64,000 bases of DNA from Cypionkella sp049896245. GTDB taxonomy: Bacteria > Pseudomonadota > Alphaproteobacteria > Rhodobacterales > Rhodobacteraceae. The notes below the pieces were generated by a model that made no database searches, was not told the DNA's origin, and saw only the letters and a program-made list of their open reading frames with translations. The translations under genes and the position numbers were made by a program. The stretch is taken from NCBI RefSeq assembly GCF_049896245.1, contig NZ_JAFCTX010000017.1, positions 23,037 to 87,036 on the forward strand. Reading direction: 5' to 3'. Below are positions 43,227 to 52,024 of this stretch, piece after piece (the first letter of the stretch is position 1; each line of letters opens with the position of its first letter).

Positions 43227-43916
43227 ATGTTCGGAGTTTTATACACCTCGCATGATGTGGTCAGCAGCACTTTTGCGGCGGCCTTGCTTGCCACGTTTTC
43301 GACCGCAATCCTGTGCTTTGTTGGCCTCTCATGGTCGGGCGACAAATGGCGATTGCCAGTGGCAATGGTGGGGGTGGCAGCACTTGCCAGTGCCATGCAC
43401 TACCTTGGGGCCACCTCGTTGTGGCTGACAGCGGGCAAGGCCAGCGGCGGCATCCGGTTCGCGGGTTGGTTCACGGTGCAGCCCTTGCAGGTGGCGGCGG
43501 TATACTTCTTTGCCCGCACCCTGGGGAAAATCCCCGTTGCCGTATTTTGGCGGATGACGGCGGCGGCGCTGTTGATGGTGTTCTCGCGCTATCTTGGCGA
43601 TGCGGCCTTCTTTAACGCTACTTTGGGTGCGCTGCTGTCAATCGGATTTTGGCTGTATATTCTGGGTGAGATGTATTTCGGTGCAATGCCTGACGCCATC
43701 CACAAGGGCAGCCGCGCCGTGCGCTTGGGCTATTTCTGGATACGCCTGATCTTTACCATCGGTTGGGCCATCTACCCGATCCTGCACTTTGTCGATGTGG
43801 TGATTGGCACTGGCCAAGCCCCCGGCGTGATTGCCCTCTATACGCTATTTGACCTGATCAACCTGATCACCCCGTCGCTGATCGTTTTGGCCGTCGCTGG
43901 CCAAGAACGGTATTGA
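43227..43916 (+). CDS. Proteorhodopsin-family seven-helix protein lacking the retinal lysine (Rh-noK type)
   Basis: 229 residues, seven hydrophobic helices. Family landmarks are helix B ending AMHYLG (His58), helix C RFAGWFTVQPLQVAAVYF aligned with the proteorhodopsin R-Y-x-D-W-L-x-T-x-P-L motif, helix F IGWAIYPI (Trp180, Tyr183, Pro184) and helix G LFDLINLITPSL. Helix G keeps the Asp (209) and Asn (212) but has Leu213 where the Schiff-base lysine belongs. The primary acceptor Asp is Gly80 and the donor position is Ala91. It therefore should not bind retinal covalently or pump protons. It lies 12 bases after permease 2 and before the flotillin, in one operon. Confidence 0.85.
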   Translation: MFGVLYTSHDVVSSTFAAALLATFSTAILCFVGLSWSGDKWRLPVAMVGVAALASAMHYLGATSLWLTAGKASGGIRFAGWFTVQPLQVAAVYFFARTLGKIPVAVFWRMTAAALLMVFSRYLGDAAFFNATLGALLSIGFWLYILGEMYFGAMPDAIHKGSRAVRLGYFWIRLIFTIGWAIYPILHFVDVVIGTGQAPGVIALYTLFDLINLITPSLIVLAVAGQERY

Positions 43917-43950
43917 ATTGCCTCGGGCGTGAGCCTGACGAAAGGAAAAG

Positions 43951-46155
43951 ATGATGACCGGCGCTGATGCAATTGCCATTTTGATACTTCTGACGATCCT
44001 GATCGCAGTCGGGGTCTACCTTCTTCATTGGCTCTATCGCCATTCCTCCAAGGATCAGAGCTTTGTGCGAACAGGGTCTGGCGGTGAGCGTGTGGTGATG
44101 GGCGGGGGCGCGCTTGTAATCCCGATCATCCACGACATCACCGTGGTGAATATGAACGCCATCCCGCTCGAAATCCGGCGGGTGGGCGAACAGTCGCTGA
44201 TCACCCGTAACAAGATGCGAGTGGATATTTCTGCCGAGTTTTTTGTGCGAGTGATCGCCACCAAGGAAGGTGTCTCCACCGCCGCCCGCACCTTGGGCGC
44301 GCGCACGCAAGAACCAATGGCGCTGAGGGAAATCATCCAAAGCCGCTTCATCGACGCGATGGCATCGGTGGCTGCAAGCATGACGATGGAGGAAATCCAT
44401 CAAGACCGCGCGGGCTATATCCGCCGGGTCGCCGAACAAGCGGGGGCGACGCTTGGCACCAATGGGCTAGAGCTGGAAAACGCCTCACTCACCGCGCTGA
44501 ACCAATCGGATATATCTGTCTTCAATCCGTCAAACGCCTTTGACGCCGAGGGCCTGACGCAACTGACCGAACAAATCGAGGACCGCCGCAAAATTCGCAA
44601 CCGGATTGAGAATGAGGCCCGCATCGACATTAAGCAAAAGGATTACGAGGCCGCGAGCCGTGCCTTGGAAATCGACCGCGATCTAGAATATGCCCGCATT
44701 GACCAAAGCCGCGCGATTGAAATACGCAAAGCCACTCAACAGGCCGAGATTGAAGTCGAACGTTCGCAATCGGCGATTTCGATCAACCAGTCCAAGGTCC
44801 GCGCGCAAGAGGAATCTGAACGCCTGCGCATCACCACCGATCAGGCGGTGGATGCCGAACGCATCCGTGCGGTCAACGACACCCGCAGCCTAGAGATTGA
44901 GCGGCAGAAGGATGTCGAACTGGCAGAGATTGCGTCTCGCAGCACGCTGGAAACTCAGCGCATCCACACCCGCCAGCAGGTTGAGGCTGACCGTATCGAA
45001 GGCGACCGTCTTATCAAAGAGGCCGAGATCAAATCGCGGTTGGAGCTTGAAGTCTATGATGTGAAATCGACGGGCGAGATCGAACAGGCTCGCCTTGGGC
45101 GCGACCGCGAGGTGGAAGCCGCTCGCATCGCCACTTCAATGGAAATTGAATTGCTGGAGGTGGCTAAAGACCGCGACATTCGCGTGTCAAACGAACAGGC
45201 TGCTGCTGCCCAAGAACGTGCCGTCATTGCCAAACGGCATGTGGTCGAGTTGGACCGCGTGAGGGCCGACGAGGATGTGGCGCAACAGGAAATCGCCAAG
45301 CAGCAAAAGATCAAGCTGGCCGAAACGCTCAGCTTCCGCAAAGTCGAAGATGCGCAGATCGTGGCCTCGCGCGAGGTTGATGAGTTGCGGATCGCCGCGC
45401 AGAAATACATCGACCGCTTTGTGATCGAACAGGACATGGAGATCGAACTTGCAGACAAGCAGCGGCTGATCGCTGTGGTCAGCAAGGCAATTGAGGAAGC
45501 GGTGGCGCGCACTTCCGAGGCCGAGGCCCGCAAGGTGCTGGCGGTGGCAGAAGAACAGGTCACAACAGTGCGTGCCGAAGAGAGCGCCAACCGCAACGCG
45601 CGAGTGGAAATTATCGCCGCTGAATCGGCTGCCGAACGCGATGCCCTGCGCACCGTTCGGGCCGCCGAGGCCGACAAGCAGGCCGTAGAACAGCGCGCCT
45701 TGGCCGAGATTGCAGAGGCCCGTGCCGCAGATGTGCGCTACGAATCCGACGCCGAGGGTCAGCGCAAGCTGAATGATGCCGAGAACATGCGGAATGACGA
45801 AAGCCGCCGCTCTGCGATCTACGAGCACCTCGTCAAAACCCTGCCTGCGATCATTAAGGAAACCGTCAAGCCGATGGAAAACATCGACAGCATCAAGATC
45901 CTGCATGTCGATGGCCTGCCGGGGCTGAACAGCCCATCTGAAACCGGCGGTGCTGGATCAGGTGGCGGCGGCGGTGGCAATGTGTCCGACCAAGTTGTCA
46001 ATTCGGCGATGAAGTATCGCACGCAGGTGGCCTTCGTGGACGGGTTGATGGAGGAAATTGGCTTGCCGCTGAAGAACCTTGGCTCGGCGGGCGGCATGTC
46101 CTTCCGCAACTTCGCGCCGGTTCCGGCCCCAAAGGCCGACAAGGATGACGACTGA
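43951..46155 (+). CDS. Flotillin-like SPFH/band-7 protein (YqiK type)
   Basis: 734 residues: an N-terminal membrane helix (AIAILILLTILIAVGVYLLHWLY), SPFH domain (~40-200; GGERVVMGGGALVIPIIHDITVVNMNAIPLEI, TEF-like ISAEFFVRVIA), then a very long Ala/Glu/Arg-rich coiled coil (~200-640), a flotillin C-terminal region (IKETVKPMENIDSIKILHVDGLPG), a glycine linker and a short tail. Flotillins scaffold membrane microdomains and partner proteins. AAAGGAAAAG precedes ATG 43951; ATG 43954 is equally possible. It is followed by a small membrane protein, much as YqiK pairs with YqiJ-like proteins. Confidence 0.92.
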   Translation: MMTGADAIAILILLTILIAVGVYLLHWLYRHSSKDQSFVRTGSGGERVVMGGGALVIPIIHDITVVNMNAIPLEIRRVGEQSLITRNKMRVDISAEFFVRVIATKEGVSTAARTLGARTQEPMALREIIQSRFIDAMASVAASMTMEEIHQDRAGYIRRVAEQAGATLGTNGLELENASLTALNQSDISVFNPSNAFDAEGLTQLTEQIEDRRKIRNRIENEARIDIKQKDYEAASRALEIDRDLEYARIDQSRAIEIRKATQQAEIEVERSQSAISINQSKVRAQEESERLRITTDQAVDAERIRAVNDTRSLEIERQKDVELAEIASRSTLETQRIHTRQQVEADRIEGDRLIKEAEIKSRLELEVYDVKSTGEIEQARLGRDREVEAARIATSMEIELLEVAKDRDIRVSNEQAAAAQERAVIAKRHVVELDRVRADEDVAQQEIAKQQKIKLAETLSFRKVEDAQIVASREVDELRIAAQKYIDRFVIEQDMEIELADKQRLIAVVSKAIEEAVARTSEAEARKVLAVAEEQVTTVRAEESANRNARVEIIAAESAAERDALRTVRAAEADKQAVEQRALAEIAEARAADVRYESDAEGQRKLNDAENMRNDESRRSAIYEHLVKTLPAIIKETVKPMENIDSIKILHVDGLPGLNSPSETGGAGSGGGGGGNVSDQVVNSAMKYRTQVAFVDGLMEEIGLPLKNLGSAGGMSFRNFAPVPAPKADKDDD

Positions 46156-46168
46156 AACGAGGGCTTGA

Positions 46169-46636
46169 ATGATGTCGTCACAGGATGAGTCGACCGCAAT
46201 GCTAGATCGTCATGCGCTGGTGCTGGCGGTGTGGTTGCCCGCAGGCTTTGTGGCGCTGGGGCTGCTGCACTACGGCTTTGGCCCAGGTGGCGCATGGTGG
46301 GTGGCGGCAGGCTTTATCGCCCTGCTCACCGGGTTTGTGGAGCATGTGATTGTCAATGCGGTGCTGGGCACGACGTTTACGGCGCGCGAAGCGGGGCTTG
46401 GCATGGTGGTATATGCGATCGGGATGGTGGCGCTTGTTCTGGCGGTGCTGCTGGGAGATGGTTTTGCCGTGCGGTTCTTCCTGCCCGTGGCGGTAGGGAT
46501 GATCGCCCTTTTGTTGGCGGCCGTGTTCTACATGCTGATCCGCTTTGGCACTCGGGGTGCCTTTGACAAGTTTGACATCATCCGCAACAACAACCCCCGC
46601 CGCGCCTCTCGGCTAAACCGGGGGGGCCGCCGGTGA
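46169..46636 (+). CDS. Small integral membrane protein next to flotillin
   Basis: 155 residues with about four hydrophobic helices (LVLAVWLPAGFVALGLLHYGF, WWVAAGFIALLTGFVEHVIVNAVL, GMVVYAIGMVALVLAVLLG, FFLPVAVGMIALLLAAVFYMLI) and a basic cytoplasmic C-terminus (RNNNPRRASRLNRGGRR). Family not recognised. Its position after a flotillin suggests a microdomain partner. It starts 13 bases after the flotillin stop and overlaps the symporter gene by four bases. Confidence 0.7.
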   Translation: MMSSQDESTAMLDRHALVLAVWLPAGFVALGLLHYGFGPGGAWWVAAGFIALLTGFVEHVIVNAVLGTTFTAREAGLGMVVYAIGMVALVLAVLLGDGFAVRFFLPVAVGMIALLLAAVFYMLIRFGTRGAFDKFDIIRNNNPRRASRLNRGGRR

Positions 46637-48507
46637 CCTCGTTTGTAATTATGACGCTCGCCTTTCTAGCGGCCATCGGTCTTTATCTTGCCGCGCTTGT
46701 GGCCCGTGTCGCGCCTGCGCCCGCAGCGTTTGGCGACGCGGGGGCGGATCTTCCTGGCTGGGCGGTCAGCTTTGCCTCGGCGGGGGTGGTGGTGGCGAGT
46801 ATGGGTTTGTCTGACCATATTGCACTGATCAATCGCTTCGGTTTGCAGGCCAGTCACATCGCGCTTGGCCTGATTGTGGTTGCCTTGACTGCGCTGCTTT
46901 TGCAAAAGCGGTTGTGGTTGGCCGCAAAGATTGCCGGACTATCCAGCCCCGGCGAGGCACTGGGACGCTATTATCAAAGCACAGCGCTGCGCATCGCGAT
47001 GATGACACTGTCGCTGCTGTTCGGCTTGCCGTTCGCCGCAAATCTGCTTTCACAGCTGGGCTCAGTGCTGGCAGAGGCAACCAGTGGAGCCGTGCCGCGC
47101 GCTGCGGCAATCTGGGTGACGGCTTTCTTTTTGCTTCTCCCCGCTGTGATCGGCGGTTGGCGTGCCACCGTGCTGGTGTTGGCGCTGCAATCGGTGTTGC
47201 TGGTCGTGCTGTTTCCGGGTTTGGCCGTGTTTGCTGAGGCAATGCTCAGCGGGCCGGGATTTCCAAACGCAGCAATGCCCGTCGCCACGGGTATCCTTGC
47301 CGACCAGATCCCGGGCGTGATCCAGTTCTCGGGAGGTATCGGCAAAGACAGCGCGCAGGGCGGTGTATTCACCGGGGTTGGCATTGCCTCAACGGCACTG
47401 TCGCTGATCGGGATCGTGCTATCGCCGGGGTTTTTGTATCTTGGTATGACAGCGCGCGCCGGCCGCAGCGCGGGGTTTGCGCCGGTCTGGCTGATCGCGG
47501 CACTATTGACGGGCCTTCTGCTGATCGCAGGGCCGATGTTGGCGTTGCGGATGGGGCAGGGGCCAGCACAGTTTGCTGCCGAACTCAGCGCGATAGAGCC
47601 ATTTGCTGGGGTTGGCTTTCTGTTGCTTGTGACTGTCACCACGCAAATGGCGGTCGTTTTCTTCACCACCTCGGGCGCGATACTGATCTGCCGCGAAGTG
47701 ATCTTGCCCTATCTGCTGCCCGCTTTATCGCCTGCCAATGCCCGCCTCACCATGCGCATCACCCTCGTCATAGCCTTCGCGCTGGTGGCGAGCCTTGCCG
47801 CTTTTACGCCGCTGGCTTCTGCGGTGTTCGGCAGTCTTGCCCTGCCTTTGGCGCTGCAGATGCTGCCTGCGTTTTTAGGCCTCACTTTTTTGCGTTGGAT
47901 CAGTCGCAGTGCGGTTCTGGTCGGATTGATCTTTGGCAGTTTGATGGTGCTGTTTACCGAACCGTTGGGCCTTATTCTGTTTGAGGGGATGTTTGTCGAC
48001 CTGCCATGGGGCCGCTGGCCGTTGACCATTCATTCTGCCGGATGGGGGTTGGCGTGCAACGTCGGCGCTGTGCTGCTGGTTGCCATCTTCACCCGGAGCG
48101 GGGCCGAGCGCAGGCACCGTGACCGCCTGCATGATGAATTCGCCACCACATGGCGCGTCGATTTTGGGACAAAGCCAGCGCGCAATGCGAAGTGGTCGCT
48201 CACCTTGATTTGGGCGTTCTTTGCGCTTGGGCCGGGGGCAATCTTGGGGAACACCTTCTTCAGTCAACCGATTTTTACCACGGGCGATGCGGCTTTGGGC
48301 GTGCCATCCCTGTGGGTATGGCAGTTGTTTTTCTGGTTGATTGGGGTGCCGCTGGTCTGGTGGCTGACCTATGGCGCACGGCTTGGCACAACGTCCGAAG
48401 ACGGCTTGCGCCGGGTTGTGCTCGATGATCCAGCCAGCAAAACTGCGCCCGATTGGATCGCCTCAAGCATCGCGCGCGTCTCTGCGCGCGACGCTGAGGA
48501 GCGGTAG
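46633..48507 (+). CDS. Sodium:solute symporter family-like transporter
   Basis: 624 residues starting with GTG at 46633 inside the preceding gene's stop. About 13 hydrophobic helices; segments such as WAVSFASAGVVVASMGLSDHIALIN, LIGIVLSPGFLYLGMTARAGRSAGFAP and ALPLALQMLPAFLGLTFLRWISRSAVLVGLIFG resemble the SSF (LeuT-fold) transporters and their sensor-kinase relatives. A long C-terminal tail follows (HDEFATTWRVDFGTKPARNAKW), with two more helices and no kinase domain. Probably a cation-coupled solute transporter; substrate unknown. Last structural gene before a LysR gene four bases away. Confidence 0.75.
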   Translation: MTSFVIMTLAFLAAIGLYLAALVARVAPAPAAFGDAGADLPGWAVSFASAGVVVASMGLSDHIALINRFGLQASHIALGLIVVALTALLLQKRLWLAAKIAGLSSPGEALGRYYQSTALRIAMMTLSLLFGLPFAANLLSQLGSVLAEATSGAVPRAAAIWVTAFFLLLPAVIGGWRATVLVLALQSVLLVVLFPGLAVFAEAMLSGPGFPNAAMPVATGILADQIPGVIQFSGGIGKDSAQGGVFTGVGIASTALSLIGIVLSPGFLYLGMTARAGRSAGFAPVWLIAALLTGLLLIAGPMLALRMGQGPAQFAAELSAIEPFAGVGFLLLVTVTTQMAVVFFTTSGAILICREVILPYLLPALSPANARLTMRITLVIAFALVASLAAFTPLASAVFGSLALPLALQMLPAFLGLTFLRWISRSAVLVGLIFGSLMVLFTEPLGLILFEGMFVDLPWGRWPLTIHSAGWGLACNVGAVLLVAIFTRSGAERRHRDRLHDEFATTWRVDFGTKPARNAKWSLTLIWAFFALGPGAILGNTFFSQPIFTTGDAALGVPSLWVWQLFFWLIGVPLVWWLTYGARLGTTSEDGLRRVVLDDPASKTAPDWIASSIARVSARDAEER

Positions 48508-48510
48508 CAG

Positions 48511-49440
48511 ATGGGGCGTTTGGAAAACTCCGGTGTGGACATCCGGCGGCTGCGCTATTTTGTGGCTGTTTGCGACAACGGCGGGTTTTCAAAGGCGGCC
48601 CCGGTAATTGGGATCGCGCAGCCCGCGCTCACCCGGCAGGTGCAACTGCTTGAGCACGAGTTGGGAATGGAGCTGTTCACCCGCAATGGCCGCAACGCCG
48701 TGCCAACCGAGGCGGGCACTGCGCTAATGAGCGGTGCGCGATTGCATCTGGAAAGCCTCAATCTGTTGATAAAACGTGTGAAGCGCGATTTTGGTGCAGG
48801 CCCCGCACATGTCAGTCTCGGCATCTGCCCCACAATCTCGCCGCTGTTTCTCGCATCTTTGCATGAGGCACTTCGTCAGTCGGCACCCACTCTGACCCTC
48901 ACCGTGATAGAGGCCTATTCCGGCGATCTTCGCAGTTTGATGGCCTGCGGGCGGTTGCAACTTGCGTTGACGTATAGCCAGCCTGATACCGAGGGTTTGG
49001 ATGTGACCAACCTTTTGTCGGAAAAACTGGTGCTGGCCGGGCCGAGGCAATCCAACCATCCCTTATCAGTGGATGACCTTTCCCGCCAACGTCTGATCCT
49101 CCCCAGCGCCCACCACCAGCTGCGCCGCATCATCGACGCGGTGGCAGAAACGCGCGGCATCCCGTTGGTGCCGGCGCTTGAACTTGACAGCCTGAACGCG
49201 GTAAAAGCGATGCTGGATGGCTCTTCGGGTGATTTTGCCACAATACTGCCCTATCATTCGGTAGCAACAGATGCCGCCGAGGGTCGTTTTTCGATCAGCA
49301 TGATTAGTGATCCCGCCATGGTGCGCACGATTGCGCTTCTGCGCCCTGCCAAGCCTGAGCAACCGTTGCCCGAGATTTTGCCCGAGGTCGTCTTCAGCCG
49401 TGCAAAAGCCATTCAGATGTCAATGGAGGCGGTGTTTTGA
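48511..49440 (+). CDS. LysR family transcriptional regulator
   Basis: 309 residues. N-terminal winged helix-turn-helix (DIRRLRYFVAVCDNGGFSKAAPVIGIAQPALTRQVQLLEHELGMELFTRNG) and a LysR effector domain (HVSLGICPTISPLFLASLHEAL onward). Read in the same direction as the transport operon upstream and the acyl-CoA dehydrogenase gene 113 bases downstream. It probably controls the catabolic genes and possibly the transporter, with a C5-acid derivative as inducer (inference). Confidence 0.93.
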   Translation: MGRLENSGVDIRRLRYFVAVCDNGGFSKAAPVIGIAQPALTRQVQLLEHELGMELFTRNGRNAVPTEAGTALMSGARLHLESLNLLIKRVKRDFGAGPAHVSLGICPTISPLFLASLHEALRQSAPTLTLTVIEAYSGDLRSLMACGRLQLALTYSQPDTEGLDVTNLLSEKLVLAGPRQSNHPLSVDDLSRQRLILPSAHHQLRRIIDAVAETRGIPLVPALELDSLNAVKAMLDGSSGDFATILPYHSVATDAAEGRFSISMISDPAMVRTIALLRPAKPEQPLPEILPEVVFSRAKAIQMSMEAVF

Positions 49441-49553
49441 ATGTAAAAATGCCTGCCCATAGCGAGTTCTGCTAGGCGTAAGTAGCCTTTGTTCTTTCCC
49501 AATCAGCTCCAATCCTGCCAATTTGTGCTCAAATCGCCAAAAGGACCGCCGTC

Positions 49554-50732
49554 ATGACCAGCTTTGATCCGACCGCCGAATATGCAGCCATCCGCGAAGG
49601 TGTGACCAATGTTTGTGCGGGTTTTCCGGGGCCATACTGGCGCGATTTGGATGCGCGCAGAGCCTATCCAACCGATTTTGTCGCAGCACTGATCCGCGAA
49701 GGTTATCTAGCTGCGATGATCCCCGAGAGTTATGGCGGATCGGGCCTGAATCTGCAGGCCTCTGCGGTTATTCTCGAGGAAATTCACCGCAACGGCTGCA
49801 ACGCCGCCGCTTGCCACGCGCAGATGTATACGATGGGCACGGTGCTTCGGCATGGCAACGATGCGCAAAAACAGCAATATTTGCCGAGTATAGCGGACGG
49901 CTCGCTGCGTCTGCAAGCCTTCGGTGTGACAGAACCGACCAGTGGCACCGATACCCTAGCGCTGAAAACCACTGCGCGGCGTGAGGGGGATGAGTATGTG
50001 ATCAACGGCCAGAAAATCTGGACCAGCCGCGCCGAACACACCGATCTGATGTTGCTTTTGGCACGCACCACGCCGCGCAATCAGGCGAAATCCAAGACGG
50101 ACGGGCTGTCGGTGTTCCTGATCGACCTGCGCAAATTGGTCGGTAACGGCGTGACTATCCGCCCGATCCGCGCCATGATCAACCACGCCACCACGGAGGT
50201 GTTCTTTGATAATGTGCGTATCCCAGCCTCATCGCTGATTGGCGAGGAGGGCAAAGGTTTTCGGTATATTCTGTCGGGGATGAACTCCGAACGCATCCTG
50301 ATAGCGGCGGAATGTATCGGCGATGCCAAGTGGTTCATCGACAAGGCATCGGCCTATGCCAAGGAACGCGTGATTTTTGGCGCGCCGATCGGTAAGAACC
50401 AAGGCGTGCAATTCCCGCTGGCGCGCGCCTACGCTCATATGATCGCGGCAGAAGCCATCGTCTACCGCGCCGCTGCGATGTATGATGCGGGCCACAATCC
50501 AGGGGTCGAGGCCAACACCGCCAAGATGCTGGCAGCAGACGCCAGTTGGGAGGCAGCTGAGGCTTGCTTACAGACTCATGGTGGCTTTGGTTTTGCGGAA
50601 GAGTATGATGTAGAACGCAAATTCCGTGAAGCGCGGCTGTATCAGGTCGCTCCGATTTCCACCAACCTGATCCTATGTTACATTGCAGAACAGGTGTTGG
50701 GACTGCCCAAATCTTATGGGGCTGCGGCATGA
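49554..50732 (+). CDS. Acyl-CoA dehydrogenase
   Basis: 392-residue flavoenzyme. Family motifs: IREGYLAAMIPESYGGSGLN, QAFGVTEPTSGTDTLALKTTARREGDEYVINGQKIWTS, VFFDNVRIPASSLIGEEGKGF, ECIGDAKWFIDKASAYAKERVIFGAPIGKNQGVQFPLA, and C-terminal LQTHGGFGFAEEYDVERKFREARLYQVAPISTN. Full length. A homologue sits at the same place in the P. aeruginosa itaconate cluster. Likely substrates are short branched dicarboxylyl-CoA esters such as methylsuccinyl-CoA (inference). Overlaps the next gene by four bases. Confidence 0.93.
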   Translation: MTSFDPTAEYAAIREGVTNVCAGFPGPYWRDLDARRAYPTDFVAALIREGYLAAMIPESYGGSGLNLQASAVILEEIHRNGCNAAACHAQMYTMGTVLRHGNDAQKQQYLPSIADGSLRLQAFGVTEPTSGTDTLALKTTARREGDEYVINGQKIWTSRAEHTDLMLLLARTTPRNQAKSKTDGLSVFLIDLRKLVGNGVTIRPIRAMINHATTEVFFDNVRIPASSLIGEEGKGFRYILSGMNSERILIAAECIGDAKWFIDKASAYAKERVIFGAPIGKNQGVQFPLARAYAHMIAAEAIVYRAAAMYDAGHNPGVEANTAKMLAADASWEAAEACLQTHGGFGFAEEYDVERKFREARLYQVAPISTNLILCYIAEQVLGLPKSYGAAA

Positions 50733-52024
50733 CGCTGCTGGCACAAATCCTTGATCTCGCCGCGATGCCCGAGGGCAACATCCCCGCATCGGCGCGCAGC
50801 ATGGCGCGGTTTTCGCTGTTTGACTGGCTGGTTTGCGGGCGCGCCGGAGTGGATGAACCTCTGGCCGTGATCCTGAGGAACTATATCGGGGCGGAGGGCG
50901 GCTTGCCCGTCGCTTCGGTCTTTGGCGGCACGCAAGTCCCCGCACGGGCAGCGGCGCTGGTGAATGGTGCCACCAGCCACGCGCTCGATTACGACGATAC
51001 GCATTTTGGTCATGTCGGTCATCTGTCGGTGGGAATTTATCCTGCGGCTTTGGCAGTGGGTGAGGCGCTCGGGGCCTCTGCTAGTGAGCTAGTGGATGCT
51101 TTTCTTATCGGTGCCGAGGCTTCGGTCCGCATCGGTATGGTCTTGGGTGCGGGGCATTACAACCGAGGTTTTCACCAAACGGCGACTGCGGGAGCCTTTG
51201 GCGCGACTGTTGCGGCGGGCCGGCTTTATGGATTAACCCGTGATCAGATGCGCATGGCAATTGGCCTGTGTGCCACCCGTGCCTCTGGATTGAAATCGCA
51301 GTTCGGCACAATGGGCAAACCCTATAACGCCGGGATTGCGGCTTCCAACGGCGTCGAATGCGCGGGTCTCGCGCGAGCCGGATTCACCTCGGCCGACGAT
51401 GGCTTGATGGGCGCGCAGGGCTTCGTTCTGACCCATGCTGACGTCCCACATCCTAGCCCACCGCCGGGCGCATTTTTGTTCGAAGACGTCAAATACAAAC
51501 TGCACGCCTGCTGCCACGGCACCCATGCGATGATTGAAGCGCTGGCCGCTCTGAAACATGCGCACAATCTGACCCCTGAACGCGTGGCATCCATCCATTT
51601 GCGCACGGGCACGCGTTGGCTTTCGGTCTGCGACATCAAGGCTCCTCGCACTGGTTTGGAGGTGAAGTTCAGCTATAATTGGCTGGCTGGCATGGTTCTA
51701 GCGGGCATCCCCACCGCGAGCGACCGTGCATATACGGATGCCTTGGCGCATGATGATTTGATGGCCGATTTCGCGACCAAAATCACAATAGAGGGGGATG
51801 CCGCCGTAACGGACATGCAGGCCGTGGGCCAGGTGCAACTGAAGGATGGTGGCAATTTACCCTTTGCGTATGACCTTGCCGCGCGCTTGCCTCACACGTT
51901 GCTGGAAAACAGACTGCGCGTGAAAGCCACGGGCTTGATCGGCGCAGAAGGAGAGCAGATTTGGGCGGTGGTCGCGGCCTTGGATAACCTTAGCGCGGGT
52001 GACCTTGGTAAGCGGCTGCGATGA
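50729..52024 (+). CDS. MmgE/PrpD family protein
   Basis: 431 residues of the MmgE/PrpD fold, which includes 2-methylcitrate dehydratase and cis-aconitate decarboxylase. Typical segments: FDWLVCGRAGVDEP, GATSHALDYDDTHFGHVGHLSVGIYPAALAVGEALGAS, and QTATAGAFGATVAAGRLYGL. The start overlaps the dehydrogenase stop (ATGA) and the end overlaps the hydratase gene, so the three are tightly coupled. An MmgE/PrpD gene is also present in the Pseudomonas itaconate cluster, with uncertain role; isomerisation or decarboxylation of a tricarboxylate is possible. Confidence 0.9.
   Translation: MTLLAQILDLAAMPEGNIPASARSMARFSLFDWLVCGRAGVDEPLAVILRNYIGAEGGLPVASVFGGTQVPARAAALVNGATSHALDYDDTHFGHVGHLSVGIYPAALAVGEALGASASELVDAFLIGAEASVRIGMVLGAGHYNRGFHQTATAGAFGATVAAGRLYGLTRDQMRMAIGLCATRASGLKSQFGTMGKPYNAGIAASNGVECAGLARAGFTSADDGLMGAQGFVLTHADVPHPSPPPGAFLFEDVKYKLHACCHGTHAMIEALAALKHAHNLTPERVASIHLRTGTRWLSVCDIKAPRTGLEVKFSYNWLAGMVLAGIPTASDRAYTDALAHDDLMADFATKITIEGDAAVTDMQAVGQVQLKDGGNLPFAYDLAARLPHTLLENRLRVKATGLIGAEGEQIWAVVAALDNLSAGDLGKRLR

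Noticed and set aside
43227..43916. Functional light-driven proton pump
   Set aside because: The retinal-binding lysine, the proton acceptor and the donor are all absent, so a pump annotation would be misleading.
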